A DNA stretch of 42,945 nt from Lachnoanaerobaculum orale (GCF_003862485.1 NZ_RRCM01000001.1:1-42945); one strand, 5' to 3'; counted from the stretch's first letter, positions 5,870 to 14,486 are shown. The notes: generated by a model from the sequence alone, not told the origin. Program-made: numbers and translations.

Positions 5870-6694
5870 ATGGAATTAAAGATATACAATCCGAGTGAAG
5901 ATGGATTTATAAAAGCAATTGAATGGAATTATGACGAACTCAAGGCGGAGCTTGTAAAAAAGCTTGAGGACTACAAAGGACTTGTATACACAGAAGAGCA
6001 GATAAAAGAGGCTAAAGCCGACAGAGCAAAACTCAATGCCTTGGCGACCGCGATAGATAGCAAGCGAAAAGAGATAAAAAAGCAGTGCTTACAGCCTTAT
6101 GAGCAATTTGAAGCACAAATAAAAGACCTGCTTGCGGTCATAAAGGAGCCTGTGGCCTTGATAGACTCACAAATCAAAGGCTATGAGGAAGAAAAAAAGC
6201 AAAAGAAGCTTGAAGAGGTCAAGGCGCTGTTTGAGAAGCTGAAGGATGCAGCAGGTGAAGAGCTTGAGTTTGTCGGCTTTGAGCAGATATTTGAAGATAA
6301 GTTTTTAAATGCGAGCTTGTCACTCAAGATGGTTGAGACTGTAATAAGTAATAAATTTAATGCTATCAAGCACGATATCAAGACTATAGCAGAATTAAAA
6401 GAATACAGTTTTGAAGCTACAGAAGTATACAAAGAGACCTTAAATCTTAATACAGCGCTTAAAAAAGCAAAGTATATGGTGGATATAGCTGAAAAGAAAA
6501 AGGTTGAAGAAGAGAGAAAAGAGCAGGAAAAGGAAGAAGCAGTTAAGGGCGCTGCATCGGATCCGCAAGAAGCGGAAGAACCTGCAGATGTAAAAAGAGA
6601 GTGGACCGCATTTGAAGCGTATATAAGCGCTAAAGAAGCGAAAATGTTAGCTGCATGGCTAAAGTTAAATAATATCAAAATCAGGAGGATTTAA
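5870..6694 (+). CDS. DUF1351 family protein
   Basis: 274 aa, mostly charged coiled coil (about 25-130 and 200-230), matching the DUF1351 proteins that lie between a YqaJ/Cas4-like nuclease and RecT in many Firmicutes phages. The conserved context suggests a role in the recombination module, but no activity is established. AAGGAG precedes the ATG and the RecT gene starts two bases after its stop. Confidence 0.82.
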   Translation: MELKIYNPSEDGFIKAIEWNYDELKAELVKKLEDYKGLVYTEEQIKEAKADRAKLNALATAIDSKRKEIKKQCLQPYEQFEAQIKDLLAVIKEPVALIDSQIKGYEEEKKQKKLEEVKALFEKLKDAAGEELEFVGFEQIFEDKFLNASLSLKMVETVISNKFNAIKHDIKTIAELKEYSFEATEVYKETLNLNTALKKAKYMVDIAEKKKVEEERKEQEKEEAVKGAASDPQEAEEPADVKREWTAFEAYISAKEAKMLAAWLKLNNIKIRRI

Positions 6695-6696
6695 AA

Positions 6697-7614
6697 ATGG
6701 TACAAAACAGTTTAGTAGCAAAGAAGAAGGCGACAGGCTTCACAGCATACCTGACAGCGGATGCGGTCAAGGAGCAGATAAATAAGGTTGTGGGAAGCAA
6801 GAACGGCACGCGCTTTATAAGCTCAATAGTGTCGGCGGTAAATAATAATAAGGAACTACAGACCTGCAGTAATTCAAGTATCCTATCTGCTGCATTGCTT
6901 GGAGAGAGTCTTAATCTCTCACCAAGCCCACAGCTTGGCCAATATTACCTCGTACCCTTTAATAACAAGGATGGCAAGGTGGCACAATTCCAACTTGGTT
7001 ACAAAGGATATATACAGCTTGCTATCCGTTCGGGACAGTACAAGAAAATCAATGTCCTTGCAATAAAAGAGGGTGAGCTTGTTCGATACGATCCGCTTAA
7101 TGAAGAGATAGAAGTTAATCTCATAGAGGACGAAGAGGAAAGAGAAAAGGCAAACACAATCGGCTATTATGCAATGTTTGAGTATACAAACGGCTTTAAA
7201 AAGGCGATGTACTGGAGCAAAGCAAAGATGGAGGCTCATGCGATAAAGTACTCTGCCGGATATGCAGCAGATAAAAGGAAAGGCAATCAATATACTTTCT
7301 GGTCGAAAGACTTTGATGGTATGGCCTATAAGACAATGCTCAGACAGCTGATAAGCAAGTGGGGCATCATGAGCATCGACCTTGTAACTGCTATAGATTC
7401 AGATATGGCCGTGATAAATTCAGATGGCAGTAAGTCATATGTGGAGACTGAAGAAGATGTGAATAATTATACAGAAAATAGCAGCGATAAAGTGGTCGAC
7501 AGTGAGACTACAGAGAAGAAGGAAGGTGCAGAAAAGAAAGAGGATACAAGGAAGCAGGAGGAAGCGAAAGAAGAGGGCGAAGACGACAACATAGGCGATG
7601 CGCTTTTTGAGTAA
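6697..7614 (+). CDS. recT: RecT single-strand annealing protein
   Basis: 305 aa. The central part (about 45-215) carries RecT hallmarks: SILSAALLGESLNLSPSPQLGQYYLVPF, shown here in two overlapping halves as SILSAALLGE and LNLSPSPQLGQYYLVPF, then LGYKGYIQLAIRSG and MAYKTMLRQLISKWG. The C-terminal 60 residues are acidic and end in DDNIGDALFE, much like an SSB tail. It anneals complementary single strands produced by the YqaJ nuclease. AGGAGG precedes the ATG. Confidence 0.95.
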   Translation: MVQNSLVAKKKATGFTAYLTADAVKEQINKVVGSKNGTRFISSIVSAVNNNKELQTCSNSSILSAALLGESLNLSPSPQLGQYYLVPFNNKDGKVAQFQLGYKGYIQLAIRSGQYKKINVLAIKEGELVRYDPLNEEIEVNLIEDEEEREKANTIGYYAMFEYTNGFKKAMYWSKAKMEAHAIKYSAGYAADKRKGNQYTFWSKDFDGMAYKTMLRQLISKWGIMSIDLVTAIDSDMAVINSDGSKSYVETEEDVNNYTENSSDKVVDSETTEKKEGAEKKEDTRKQEEAKEEGEDDNIGDALFE

Positions 7615-7922
7615 TCAAGATTAAGAAAAAATCATAGAGATAAAGCCACGGTGCGAAACTAAAATAAAAAATATTTACGCTTAATTATTTAAGGTATCAC
7701 AGTAATGCGACCGGGTCGTAGGGGCTTGCCGTGTTGGCCAACCTCTGCAGTGCGTAGCACAAAGAAGCAGATGGAGGACCGTCCAGTACATTCCCGATAT
7801 GCCGGCTGTATAGAACTTGACCGCAAAATCTTAAAGCTTTAAATACTTCTAAGTTTGGTTATATGTGTCACGACTTAAAAGCGCTGTATGGCTTATCTCT
7901 TTGATGATAAAAAGGAGAAGAT
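7615..7922. ncRNA. Unassigned structured region, 308 bases
   Basis: No convincing gene. Bases 7705-7825 are clearly more GC-rich than their surroundings and contain stacked hairpins: a palindrome GTTGGCCAAC (7732-7741), and TCTGC (7744-7748) pairing with GCAGA (7767-7771) around an inner GTGC-gta-GCAC. A 45-codon ORF (7705-7842) exists but is rich in Pro and CGN arginine codons, unlike the AGA/AGG use of its neighbours, and has only a weak ribosome site. A structured RNA or replication-related DNA site seems more likely than a peptide. Confidence 0.35.
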
Positions 7923-8819
7923 ATGGGCAATAGGATGATAAAAGAAACTATAAGGACAGATTTACAAATAAATAGACTGACTGATTTTCAGTTTAGACTT
8001 TGGACATATCTACTCACTTATGTAGACGATTACGGAAGAGGTAGCGCAGACCCTGACTTGGTAAAAGGGTTTTGCTTTCCAAGGCGAAAGGATGTGACAG
8101 CTAAAAGTATCAGTGCAGGCTTTAAAGAGCTGCAAAACGAAGGCTTAGTGAAAATCTATAGAGTCGACGAAGAGGTGTATTTTTACTTCCCAAGCTGGGA
8201 AAAACATCAAAGGATACAAGCAAAAAGGTCGCTGTATCCGGAGCCACCAAGTTCAGAGGATTGTGACGGTTTTGACAATTCCACCGTGACCCACGGTAAC
8301 CCACCGTTGCCCACCGTGACCCACGGTAACCCACCGTTGCCCACCGTGACTCACGGTAACCCACCGCCTGAAGTAGAAGTAGAAGTAGAAGAAGAAATAG
8401 AATATACATCTACTGACGTAGATGTTTGCGCGGAGCCAAAAAAAGAAAAGCAGGCGACAGATGAAAAAGAGCAGGCAATATTTGAGATACTGACCAATAC
8501 GGGAGAGGGCTATCCCTTCTTTCAAGCAGATATAGACCTGTACAAGAGTCTGTATCCGTCGGTAGATATCGCTCAAGAGATGCGAAAGATGGTGGGATGG
8601 TCGGATGCTAATCCTGCAAAGCGAAAAACGAAAATGGGCATGAAACGCTTTGTAAATGGATGGCTATCAAGAGAGCAAGACAAGTACAAGCCTGCAAGTG
8701 CATCTGCTGCAAAGTCCGCAGGTACAAAATTCAATAACTTTGAGCAAAGAAATGACGACATAGATGCAGATATGCAAGAAGCATTTATGCAGCAACTAAA
8801 AGGAGTAGCAGATGGCTAA
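7923..8819 (+). CDS. DnaD-like replication initiation protein
   Basis: 298 aa. Residues about 1-95 form a winged-helix initiator domain (TDFQFRLWTYLLTYVDDYGRG, split here by nature into two helices; VTAKSISAGFKELQNEGLVK). A proline-rich linker of three near-identical ten-residue repeats (about 120-149) follows, then an acidic stretch and a C-terminal helical region (WLSREQDKY) typical of phage replisome organisers. The repeats come from a 30-bp DNA repeat that may be the replication origin. AAAAGGAG precedes the ATG. Confidence 0.8.
   Translation: MGNRMIKETIRTDLQINRLTDFQFRLWTYLLTYVDDYGRGSADPDLVKGFCFPRRKDVTAKSISAGFKELQNEGLVKIYRVDEEVYFYFPSWEKHQRIQAKRSLYPEPPSSEDCDGFDNSTVTHGNPPLPTVTHGNPPLPTVTHGNPPPEVEVEVEEEIEYTSTDVDVCAEPKKEKQATDEKEQAIFEILTNTGEGYPFFQADIDLYKSLYPSVDIAQEMRKMVGWSDANPAKRKTKMGMKRFVNGWLSREQDKYKPASASAAKSAGTKFNNFEQRNDDIDADMQEAFMQQLKGVADG
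8281..8370 (+). repeat. Three 30-bp iterons, candidate phage origin
   Basis: Three tandem 30-bp units (8281, 8311, 8341): the first two are identical and the third differs at a few bases. Each holds the inverted repeat ACCGTG-acc-CACGGT. Direct repeats inside the initiator gene are the usual origin layout of lambda and several Firmicutes phages, so this is a likely binding site for the initiator. Confidence 0.65.
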
Positions 8820-9237
8820 AGATAAAAGATATATAGCCTTCACGGTGCCGGGCAAGCCTTTAGGCAAGCAAAGGCCGCGTTTTTCACGACAAGGCACAGC
8901 GGTAAGGACATACACGCCGAGGCAGACTGTAGAGTATGAAAGACTTGTAAAAGAGTCATACATAGCAGCAGGCGGAAAGAAGCTGGAAGGTACTATTGGT
9001 GCGACTATACGCGGATATTTCGAGCCGCCAAGGTCGACAAGTAAAAAACAAAGGCAAAAGATGCTTAGTGGAGAAATCGGCTACACAAAAAAGATAGACG
9101 CTGACAATTTGGCCAAAAGCATCTTAGATGCGCTTAACGGCGTAGCCTATGACGATGATGCGCAAGTGTGTTTGCTCTTGGTCTACAAAGCTTACGCAGA
9201 GACGGCAAGAGTAGAGGTGCAACTCAAAGAACTTTAA
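8812..9237 (+). CDS. rusA: RusA-type Holliday junction resolvase
   Basis: 141 aa. It has the RusA signature: PGKPLGKQRPRF near the N terminus, KKIDADNLAKSILDALNG (about 93-110) and YDDDAQV (113-119), providing the acidic metal-binding residues. It resolves four-way junctions during phage recombination and packaging. It overlaps the initiator gene by eight bases. Confidence 0.93.
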   Translation: MAKDKRYIAFTVPGKPLGKQRPRFSRQGTAVRTYTPRQTVEYERLVKESYIAAGGKKLEGTIGATIRGYFEPPRSTSKKQRQKMLSGEIGYTKKIDADNLAKSILDALNGVAYDDDAQVCLLLVYKAYAETARVEVQLKEL

Positions 9238-9395
9238 TAAAATTTGATATTATAAAATTAAATGGCGTTACAAAATGCATTATATGGCGTTTTTATAGTG
9301 CAGTAGATAAAAGTATCACTAAGGCAATAAAAATAGCTTCTAGGCATACTGTGGCTAAAATTATGGGGTATATAAAGCGAATCGAAAGGAGAAAA
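9238..9395. other. AT-rich gap before the PAPS reductase gene
   Basis: 158 bases with no gene assigned. An open frame continues through it into the next gene, but no good ribosome site is seen before 9385. Confidence 0.4.
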
Positions 9396-10328
9396 GTGAA
9401 CGAAGAGAAAATAAATAAGGCTATTGAGGCTTTTAAGACAGCTGAAAAGATAGTAAGAGACTTTTATGATAAGCCTGTAGTCGTCACATACAGTGGCGGA
9501 AAGGATAGTGATGTCTTGCTGGATCTAGCAATAAAATCGGGCATAGACTTTGAAGTATCTCATAGCATTACGACTGTTGATGCACCGCAAACAAATAGAC
9601 ACGTAAACGAGGTTTTTGCGGAGCTGAAAGAAAAAGGCATAAAGGCATATAAGAAAATGCCAATCTACAAAGGTAAGCCAGTAAACATGTTTAGCCTGAT
9701 AGCACAAAAGGGCATACCTCCTACAAGGCTTGTAAGATATTGTTGCGGAGTGTTCAAAGAAGGGACGGAGAGGAATAGAGTAGTCGCATTAGGCGTGCGG
9801 GCTGCTGAATCTTCTAAAAGACAAAATAGAGATACCTTTGCCACGTGGGGCAGTAAAACAAGAGATGCTAAGTATTTTAGCTTATCTCATGTGGATGAAG
9901 TATTCAAAGACGCTAAAGAGCAAAATGAGGTTTGGGATTGCGTGATAGTATCAACCGCAAGAAAACACAAAACTATACTTGTAAATCCAATATATGACTG
10001 GACGTATGCGGAAATCTGGGAATATATACACGAAAATAATATCGCATACAATGAGCTGTACGATATGGGGTACAGTAGAGTGGGCTGTATATTGTGCCCT
10101 TTGGCAAATAAACGAGAAAAACAAAGAGATATACTAACATTTCCCGCATACAAAGAACGATACATAAAAGCTTTTGAAAAAATGCTTGAAGTCAGGAAGG
10201 AAAGAGGAAAAGGCGATGGAAACGGCGGAGTGTGGAAAGATGCTGAATCAGTGTTTAAATGGTGGATTGAAGATAAGACAATAGAAGGGCAAATGAAGTT
10301 TGACTTTGCGGAGGAGAAAAAGGGATGA
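9396..10328 (+). CDS. PAPS reductase-like PP-loop enzyme
   Basis: 310 aa from a GTG preceded by AAAGGAG. It has the ATP-pyrophosphatase loop YSGGKDS (32-38) of the adenine-nucleotide alpha-hydrolase fold and the phosphoadenylyl-sulfate reductase family layout. Cys116-Cys117 and C231-xx-C234 mirror the CC/CxxC set that holds a 4Fe-4S cluster in APS reductases and DndC-like proteins. Phage homologues are common, but their substrates are mostly unknown; DNA modification or an IbrA-like regulatory role are both possible. It overlaps the next gene by four bases (ATGA). Confidence 0.82.
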   Translation: MNEEKINKAIEAFKTAEKIVRDFYDKPVVVTYSGGKDSDVLLDLAIKSGIDFEVSHSITTVDAPQTNRHVNEVFAELKEKGIKAYKKMPIYKGKPVNMFSLIAQKGIPPTRLVRYCCGVFKEGTERNRVVALGVRAAESSKRQNRDTFATWGSKTRDAKYFSLSHVDEVFKDAKEQNEVWDCVIVSTARKHKTILVNPIYDWTYAEIWEYIHENNIAYNELYDMGYSRVGCILCPLANKREKQRDILTFPAYKERYIKAFEKMLEVRKERGKGDGNGGVWKDAESVFKWWIEDKTIEGQMKFDFAEEKKG

Positions 10329-10642
10329 GAATATATTTATCAGGCCCGATTACAGGCGTTGAAAATTATCACTTAAATTTTTTAAAAGCCGAAAATCAAG
10401 TGAGAGATATTTTCAAAAACGACGAGGTAATAAATCCGATGTGGATGGGTAACATGCTGCCGGGCGGTAGTCATGAAGAGTATATGACTCTTTGCTTTGC
10501 ACTGGTCGGCATGGCGGACAAGATGGTCATGCTTGAAGGCTGGCAGCAGTCGCAAGGCGCGCGTATGGAGAAAAGTCTTGCTGAAGAAATGGGTATAGAT
10601 GTGCTTGAGCTTGGAGCAAGCGGAGAGATAAAACATATATAA
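10325..10642 (+). CDS. DUF4406 family protein
   Basis: 105 aa. The start MRIYLSGPITG and later motifs (VINPMWMG, MADKMVMLEGWQQSQGARMEK) match DUF4406, a family related to nucleoside 2-deoxyribosyltransferases. It probably binds or cleaves a nucleotide. Translation is coupled to the PAPS reductase-like gene. Confidence 0.85.
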   Translation: MRIYLSGPITGVENYHLNFLKAENQVRDIFKNDEVINPMWMGNMLPGGSHEEYMTLCFALVGMADKMVMLEGWQQSQGARMEKSLAEEMGIDVLELGASGEIKHI

Positions 10643-10695
10643 AAAAGAGTATATATGCATAAAAATGAAAAAATACTTATATGGAGTAAATAAAA

Positions 10696-11160
10696 ATGCT
10701 AGACTTTGGAAAATTACAGGCGGATGTGATAAAAGACGTTTTCAAGTCAAAATTTACCGGCAAAGTGGCGGATTATAAAGTTTATGGTTTTATCGTAATA
10801 GATGGGAATAGGTATATACCTGTAGTGTATAAAAACATATCAATTTTCTTAATACCTGTGACATATTGCTTATTCAGTCTCGCAATTATAGACGTAGGAA
10901 TTGCAGTAAAAAAGATGTTTGAAAATATAAAAGATGTAGAGGAACTTAAGGACACAAAAACGATAAAACAGGTAGCAGGTGGAATACAACTAAAAGAGCT
11001 TAAGACACCTGACGGAAAAACAATCTTTGTGGATGAGAGTCTATTAAAACCTTTTGGCCAAGGCATAAGATATTACGTAAATAAAGATTGCGATACAGTT
11101 GTCTACGTAAAAGGAGCAAAAGAATATTTAGGCTTAGTAATGGTTACGCGAAAAAGGTAG
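10696..11160 (+). CDS. Hypothetical protein with one hydrophobic segment
   Basis: 154 aa. A hydrophobic stretch (about 48-68, ISIFLIPVTYCLFSLAIIDV) suggests one membrane helix, followed by charged soluble sequence. GGAG lies upstream of the ATG. No family recognised. Confidence 0.65.
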   Translation: MLDFGKLQADVIKDVFKSKFTGKVADYKVYGFIVIDGNRYIPVVYKNISIFLIPVTYCLFSLAIIDVGIAVKKMFENIKDVEELKDTKTIKQVAGGIQLKELKTPDGKTIFVDESLLKPFGQGIRYYVNKDCDTVVYVKGAKEYLGLVMVTRKR

Positions 11161-11209
11161 ATGTTGAAGCAAATTGAAATACAAAAAAATGTTATGTGTG
11201 AGGTGAGAA

Positions 11210-11533
11210 ATGAAAAATGATAAAGCTAAAAAAGTTTGGGAGTTGCTTAGTAAAATTACATTTGAGTTAAACCAAATCGAAGTAACACACTCGGACATAG
11301 AAATACTGGAAGAATGGATGCAAAATGCGAATATTTGTGTCACCTTCAGTGCTGAGGGATGGCAAGGAGGAGAGTTCCGCCCTTGCTTGTCCACTTCCGA
11401 TTTTGTAGATATAGCAAAAATGTCTACAGAGGTGATGCATAAGAGAATAATGCAAAGAAACGCTGAGGCGCTGAAATATGTAAAAGAGATACAGGAAATG
11501 CTGACGGAGGCGGAAGAGGAGGCAAATGAGTAG
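11210..11533 (+). CDS. Hypothetical protein (107 aa)
   Basis: Helical, acidic C terminus (EEEANE). GTGAGGTGAG lies before the ATG. It overlaps the next ORF by eight bases. No family recognised. Confidence 0.65.
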   Translation: MKNDKAKKVWELLSKITFELNQIEVTHSDIEILEEWMQNANICVTFSAEGWQGGEFRPCLSTSDFVDIAKMSTEVMHKRIMQRNAEALKYVKEIQEMLTEAEEEANE

Positions 11534-11741
11534 TGATTTTTACAATGCTGAAGGCTATAAAGATAGCACAGCTTACAAGGCAATTATGGCAATAGAAGAA
11601 ACAAAGAAAAGAAAGATGAAGGAGCAGGCCGAACACGATAAGCTTGTACAGCATATTAAGTACATCGTGGAGCTTGCAGGTTTTAGGCTTGGCGACAGAG
11701 TTAAGCTTGTACATAAAGAGAGTAGGAGGAGGTATGAGTAA
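11526..11741 (+). CDS. Hypothetical protein (71 aa)
   Basis: Lys/Glu-rich with a short basic tail (KLVHKESRRRYE). It overlaps the gene before and ends directly at the TTG of the methyltransferase fragment. GGAGG lies inside the preceding gene's 3' end. Function unknown. Confidence 0.6.
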   Translation: MSSDFYNAEGYKDSTAYKAIMAIEETKKRKMKEQAEHDKLVQHIKYIVELAGFRLGDRVKLVHKESRRRYE

Positions 11742-12254
11742 TTGGAGTTAAGCGAATTAAAGGCAAAAGTGCTAGAGATTTTTGAGATTACAGAAGTAAA
11801 AGACTTAGGATCTGCATTGGCTAAAAATCTTGATAACTATGATAAAATGATGGCCTTTGAGGAGGCTGTAAATGGCGACTTGTCAAAGGATTGGTTACAG
11901 AAGATTTATCAATATCATGAAGCGGACCGCAAAGAAAAGAAACAAGACTACACACCGGCAAGCCTAGGAAAGCTTTTGGCCAAATTATCTGGGAATGGAG
12001 ATACTGTAATAGACCTTTGTGCAGGCAGTGGAGCATTGACTATTCAGAAGTGGAATGAAAATCACAATCAAAGATTTTTGCTATACGAATTAGACGGGAA
12101 TGTAATCCCATATCTGCTGTACAACTTAGCAATAAGAAACATCGAGGCTGCAGTGATGAGAGCGGATGTATTGAAAAATGAAGTATATGAAAGCTGGGAA
12201 GTAAAGAAGGGAGAAAAGTATGGGAAGTGTATTGCTATCAAATCCGCCGTATAA
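11742..12254 (+). pseudogene. N6-adenine DNA methyltransferase, N-terminal part (frameshifted)
   Basis: 170 aa read from a TTG start with GGAGG upstream. It carries a methyltransferase entry signature (DYTPASLG, about 69-76) and motif I for S-adenosylmethionine binding (DLCAGSGALT, 91-100), then stops. The catalytic motif NPPY is in the next ORF in the +1 frame. Removing one G from the GGG at 12221-12223 joins the two as GEKYGSVLLSNPPY, a natural-looking sequence, so this is a broken or error-bearing HsdM-like gene. The stop sits 20 codons after motif-linked residues, with 35 bases of overlap with the second part. Confidence 0.75.
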
Positions 12255-13206
12255 CCTAAAGTGGGAGCCACCAAGTATGGCAGGGTTCGACCAAAGATTT
12301 ATGGGCTATGGTATACCACCGAAAAACAATGCAAATTATGCTTTTATACTTACAGGTGTAAACTTAGCTGATAAGTCTTGCTTTTTACTGCCGCTTTCAG
12401 TGTTGAGTCCAAAGCAATTAGAAAGCGACATAATAAAAATGCTTGTAAGTGAAAATTACCTTGAAACGGTCGTATTACTGCCCGGTGACATGTTTGAGTC
12501 TACAAGTATACCTATTTGCGTCTTGTCTTTTAATAAAAATAAGACTACTACGAAAGTTGTTTTTGTAGACGCGAGAGAAATGGCAGAAAAAGAGATCAGG
12601 GAGCAAAGAGGACAATTTGGCGGAGCTTCACATGAAGGCAGAGTATACAAAAAAGAAGTTAATGTATTAAATGATGAGGCTATAGAGAAGATAGATGACA
12701 TTATAAAAAAATGTAGGGATGTAGAAGGGATATCTAAATGCGTAAGCATAGACGCAATAGCAAGTAAAGGCTACTCAATAAGGCCACAGGACTACATAAC
12801 ATCTGCCGAGGTGGAAGAGGTACACAGAAGTTATAAAGACATAGCAAGCGACTATAACCGCGTAATACAGAACAAAAACGCGCTTAAAATAACGATTAAC
12901 GAAACATTAGCCAAAACTTTAGGACTATATAATGCATACGCAAATAAAAAAGAAAGTGACATTAGTAAAAGCTTCGAAGTAGTGGGCGAAAAAGCGGATA
13001 AAGAAGATTATATATCTCTTACAAAGTCTGCAATTTTTAAAATCGAATGTAGAAGCGACAAAGCGTTTCCCGAATTGCTTACCGTATTTGTATCAATGTG
13101 GAAGCAGCATATAATGTTTTTGAACAACGAAGAAAATAAGATTTTGGCAGAATTTAGAGATGCGCTACTGCCGGATCTAATGCAAGGAAAAATACAAGTC
13201 GAATAG
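12220..13206 (+). pseudogene. N6-adenine DNA methyltransferase, C-terminal part
   Basis: 328 aa beginning GSVLLSNPPYNLKWEPP, with catalytic motif IV (NPPY) at residues 8-11 and the order I-then-IV of gamma-class enzymes such as HsdM. The last residues (EFRDALLPDLMQGKIQV) resemble the tail of type I specificity subunits (HsdS), hinting at a fused specificity region. AAGGGAG lies seven bases before the ATG, so separate translation and function in two chains cannot be excluded. No restriction gene is nearby; a self-protection or orphan role is likely if active. Confidence 0.75.
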
Positions 13207-13229
13207 GATAAGATAGAGGAGAGAGAAAA

Positions 13230-13397
13230 ATGAATGTATTGGTAGCTTGCGAATGTAGTCAGACGGTCTGTAAAGAGTTTAGAGCATTAGGGCACGAAGC
13301 TTACAGCTGTGACATAGAAGACCAATACGGCGGACATCCGGAATGGCATATAAAAGGCGATTGCCTGGAAATTTTGAGGGGGGGGGCAGATGTTTGA
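13230..13397 (+). pseudogene. DNA methyltransferase-like gene, 5' part up to poly-G
   Basis: 55 aa. It starts NVLVACECSQTVCKEFRALG, matching the S-adenosylmethionine-binding start of phage cytosine-type methyltransferase-like proteins, and continues to GDCLEIL. It then enters a run of nine G (13378-13386) and stops six codons on. GAGGAGAG lies before the ATG. With eight G the frame would continue into the next ORF. Confidence 0.7.
13378..13386 (+). repeat. Nine-G homopolymer at the frame break
   Basis: Nine consecutive G in a gene of otherwise modest GC. The reading frame breaks exactly here. Such tracts change length by polymerase slippage and can switch genes on and off, and they are also a common site of sequencing error. 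Confidence 0.8.
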
Positions 13398-13929
13398 GAC
13401 AGAGGACGGAAGCGCTCACAATGTAGATAAGTGGAATTTAATAATTGCACATCCGCCTTGTACTTACTTGAGCAATGCAGCGACAAGAAGCCACAGCTTG
13501 AAGGGCGCCACACTTGAGCAAATCAACGCAAGGACGGCAAAGAGGATACAGGCGCAAGAATTCTTTATGAAATTCGCAAATTCGGATTGCGAAAAGGTAG
13601 CGATAGAAAATCCGGTTGGAGTAATGAACACTGTATACAGAAAACCCGACCAAATAATTGAGCCGTACCAATTTGCCGAAAGTGTAGATGATAAAGAAAA
13701 TTACGTGACAAAAAGGACATGCTTGTGGCTAAAAGGATTGAAACCCTTGCAGGGCAACAACTTAGATAAGCCTAATAATGCCGAATTATACGGCAGATGG
13801 TCAAATGGAAAAGCGGGTTGTTGGCATGAAGTACAGGGGCAGAAGAATAAAGCAGCAGTCAGAAGCAAGACATTTCCGGGCATAGCAAAGGCTATGGCGG
13901 AGCAGTGGGGTGAAAATGATGGAAGATAA
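13390..13929 (+). pseudogene. DNA methyltransferase-like gene, 3' part
   Basis: 179 aa with the catalytic-region motif IIAHPPCTYLSNAA (about 18-31), characteristic of phage DNA cytosine methyltransferase-like proteins (PPC with catalytic Cys), followed by VAIENPVGVMNT. Its ATG overlaps no good ribosome site, so it depends on the 5' part. One G fewer in the preceding run would make a single protein of about 232 aa. Substrate and activity are not known. Confidence 0.72.
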
Positions 13930-14486
13930 TTTAAAAGAACTTATCAAAATACAAAAAAAAGAAATATGAGACTATATCGAAAGCTGAGGAGTTACAAAAG
14001 GTTATAGAACTGATAGAGCGCAGGCGTAATTGCATTATATGCGTGAGGGATCGTGATATTTCAGGAGTTATAGATGCAAAATTTGAAATCGGTAGATGTT
14101 ACGATGAAGATGATGTTCGTAGCGACATAGTTGAAGCGCTCAAGATGATAAGAGACAAGTATATAAAAGCGTTTGAAGATTTAGATGCAGAGGCGAAAAA
14201 AAACATGACTAATCCAGCAGATGGCTTAAAGGATGCAATGTGGCATTTCTTAATGACAAAAGGTCAGAAAACAAATATACCAGCCTTGAAAGAATATGTA
14301 TATAAACTTATAGCTCTGACTACGCAGAAGACTGCGGGTCAGAAAAAAGGCATAAGTTGGAGTGAGCTTGATATGGTGCTGTTTAGTGTGATAGTCGAGG
14401 CCACAGCTTTAGTGCTATCAGGGGAATTGGACAAGATAGAGATAGGAGGAGTAAGAGATGGCGATACAAAAAGACATAGTAATTAA
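13916..14486 (+). pseudogene. Hypothetical gene with frameshift at an A8 run
   Basis: The first frame starts ATGATGGAAG at 13916 and ends after 17 codons, just past a run of eight A (13953-13960). The +1 frame is open from there to 14486 and continues with a compatible helical sequence (ETISKAEELQKVIELIERRR). One A fewer joins them into a protein of about 189 aa. The only in-frame start of the long part alone is GTG at 14043, without a ribosome site. No family recognised; two CxxC-like cysteines (CIIC) lie near 14031-14042. Confidence 0.55.

Noticed and set aside
7705-7842. 45-aa peptide gene
   Set aside because: The ribosome site is weak and the codon and amino-acid use differ from every neighbouring gene; it is reported as a structured region instead.
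8281-8370. CRISPR array
   Set aside because: The 30-bp units are directly adjacent with no spacers, stay in the reading frame of the initiator, and no cas gene is present.
8253-8576. Minus-strand repeat-rich ORF over the iterons
   Set aside because: It is the reverse reading of the 30-bp repeats inside the initiator gene and has no start signal.
9168-9395. Longer N terminus for the PAPS reductase-like protein
   Set aside because: The extra 76 codons overlap rusA, do not look like family sequence and lack a ribosome site, while the GTG at 9396 has AAAGGAG.
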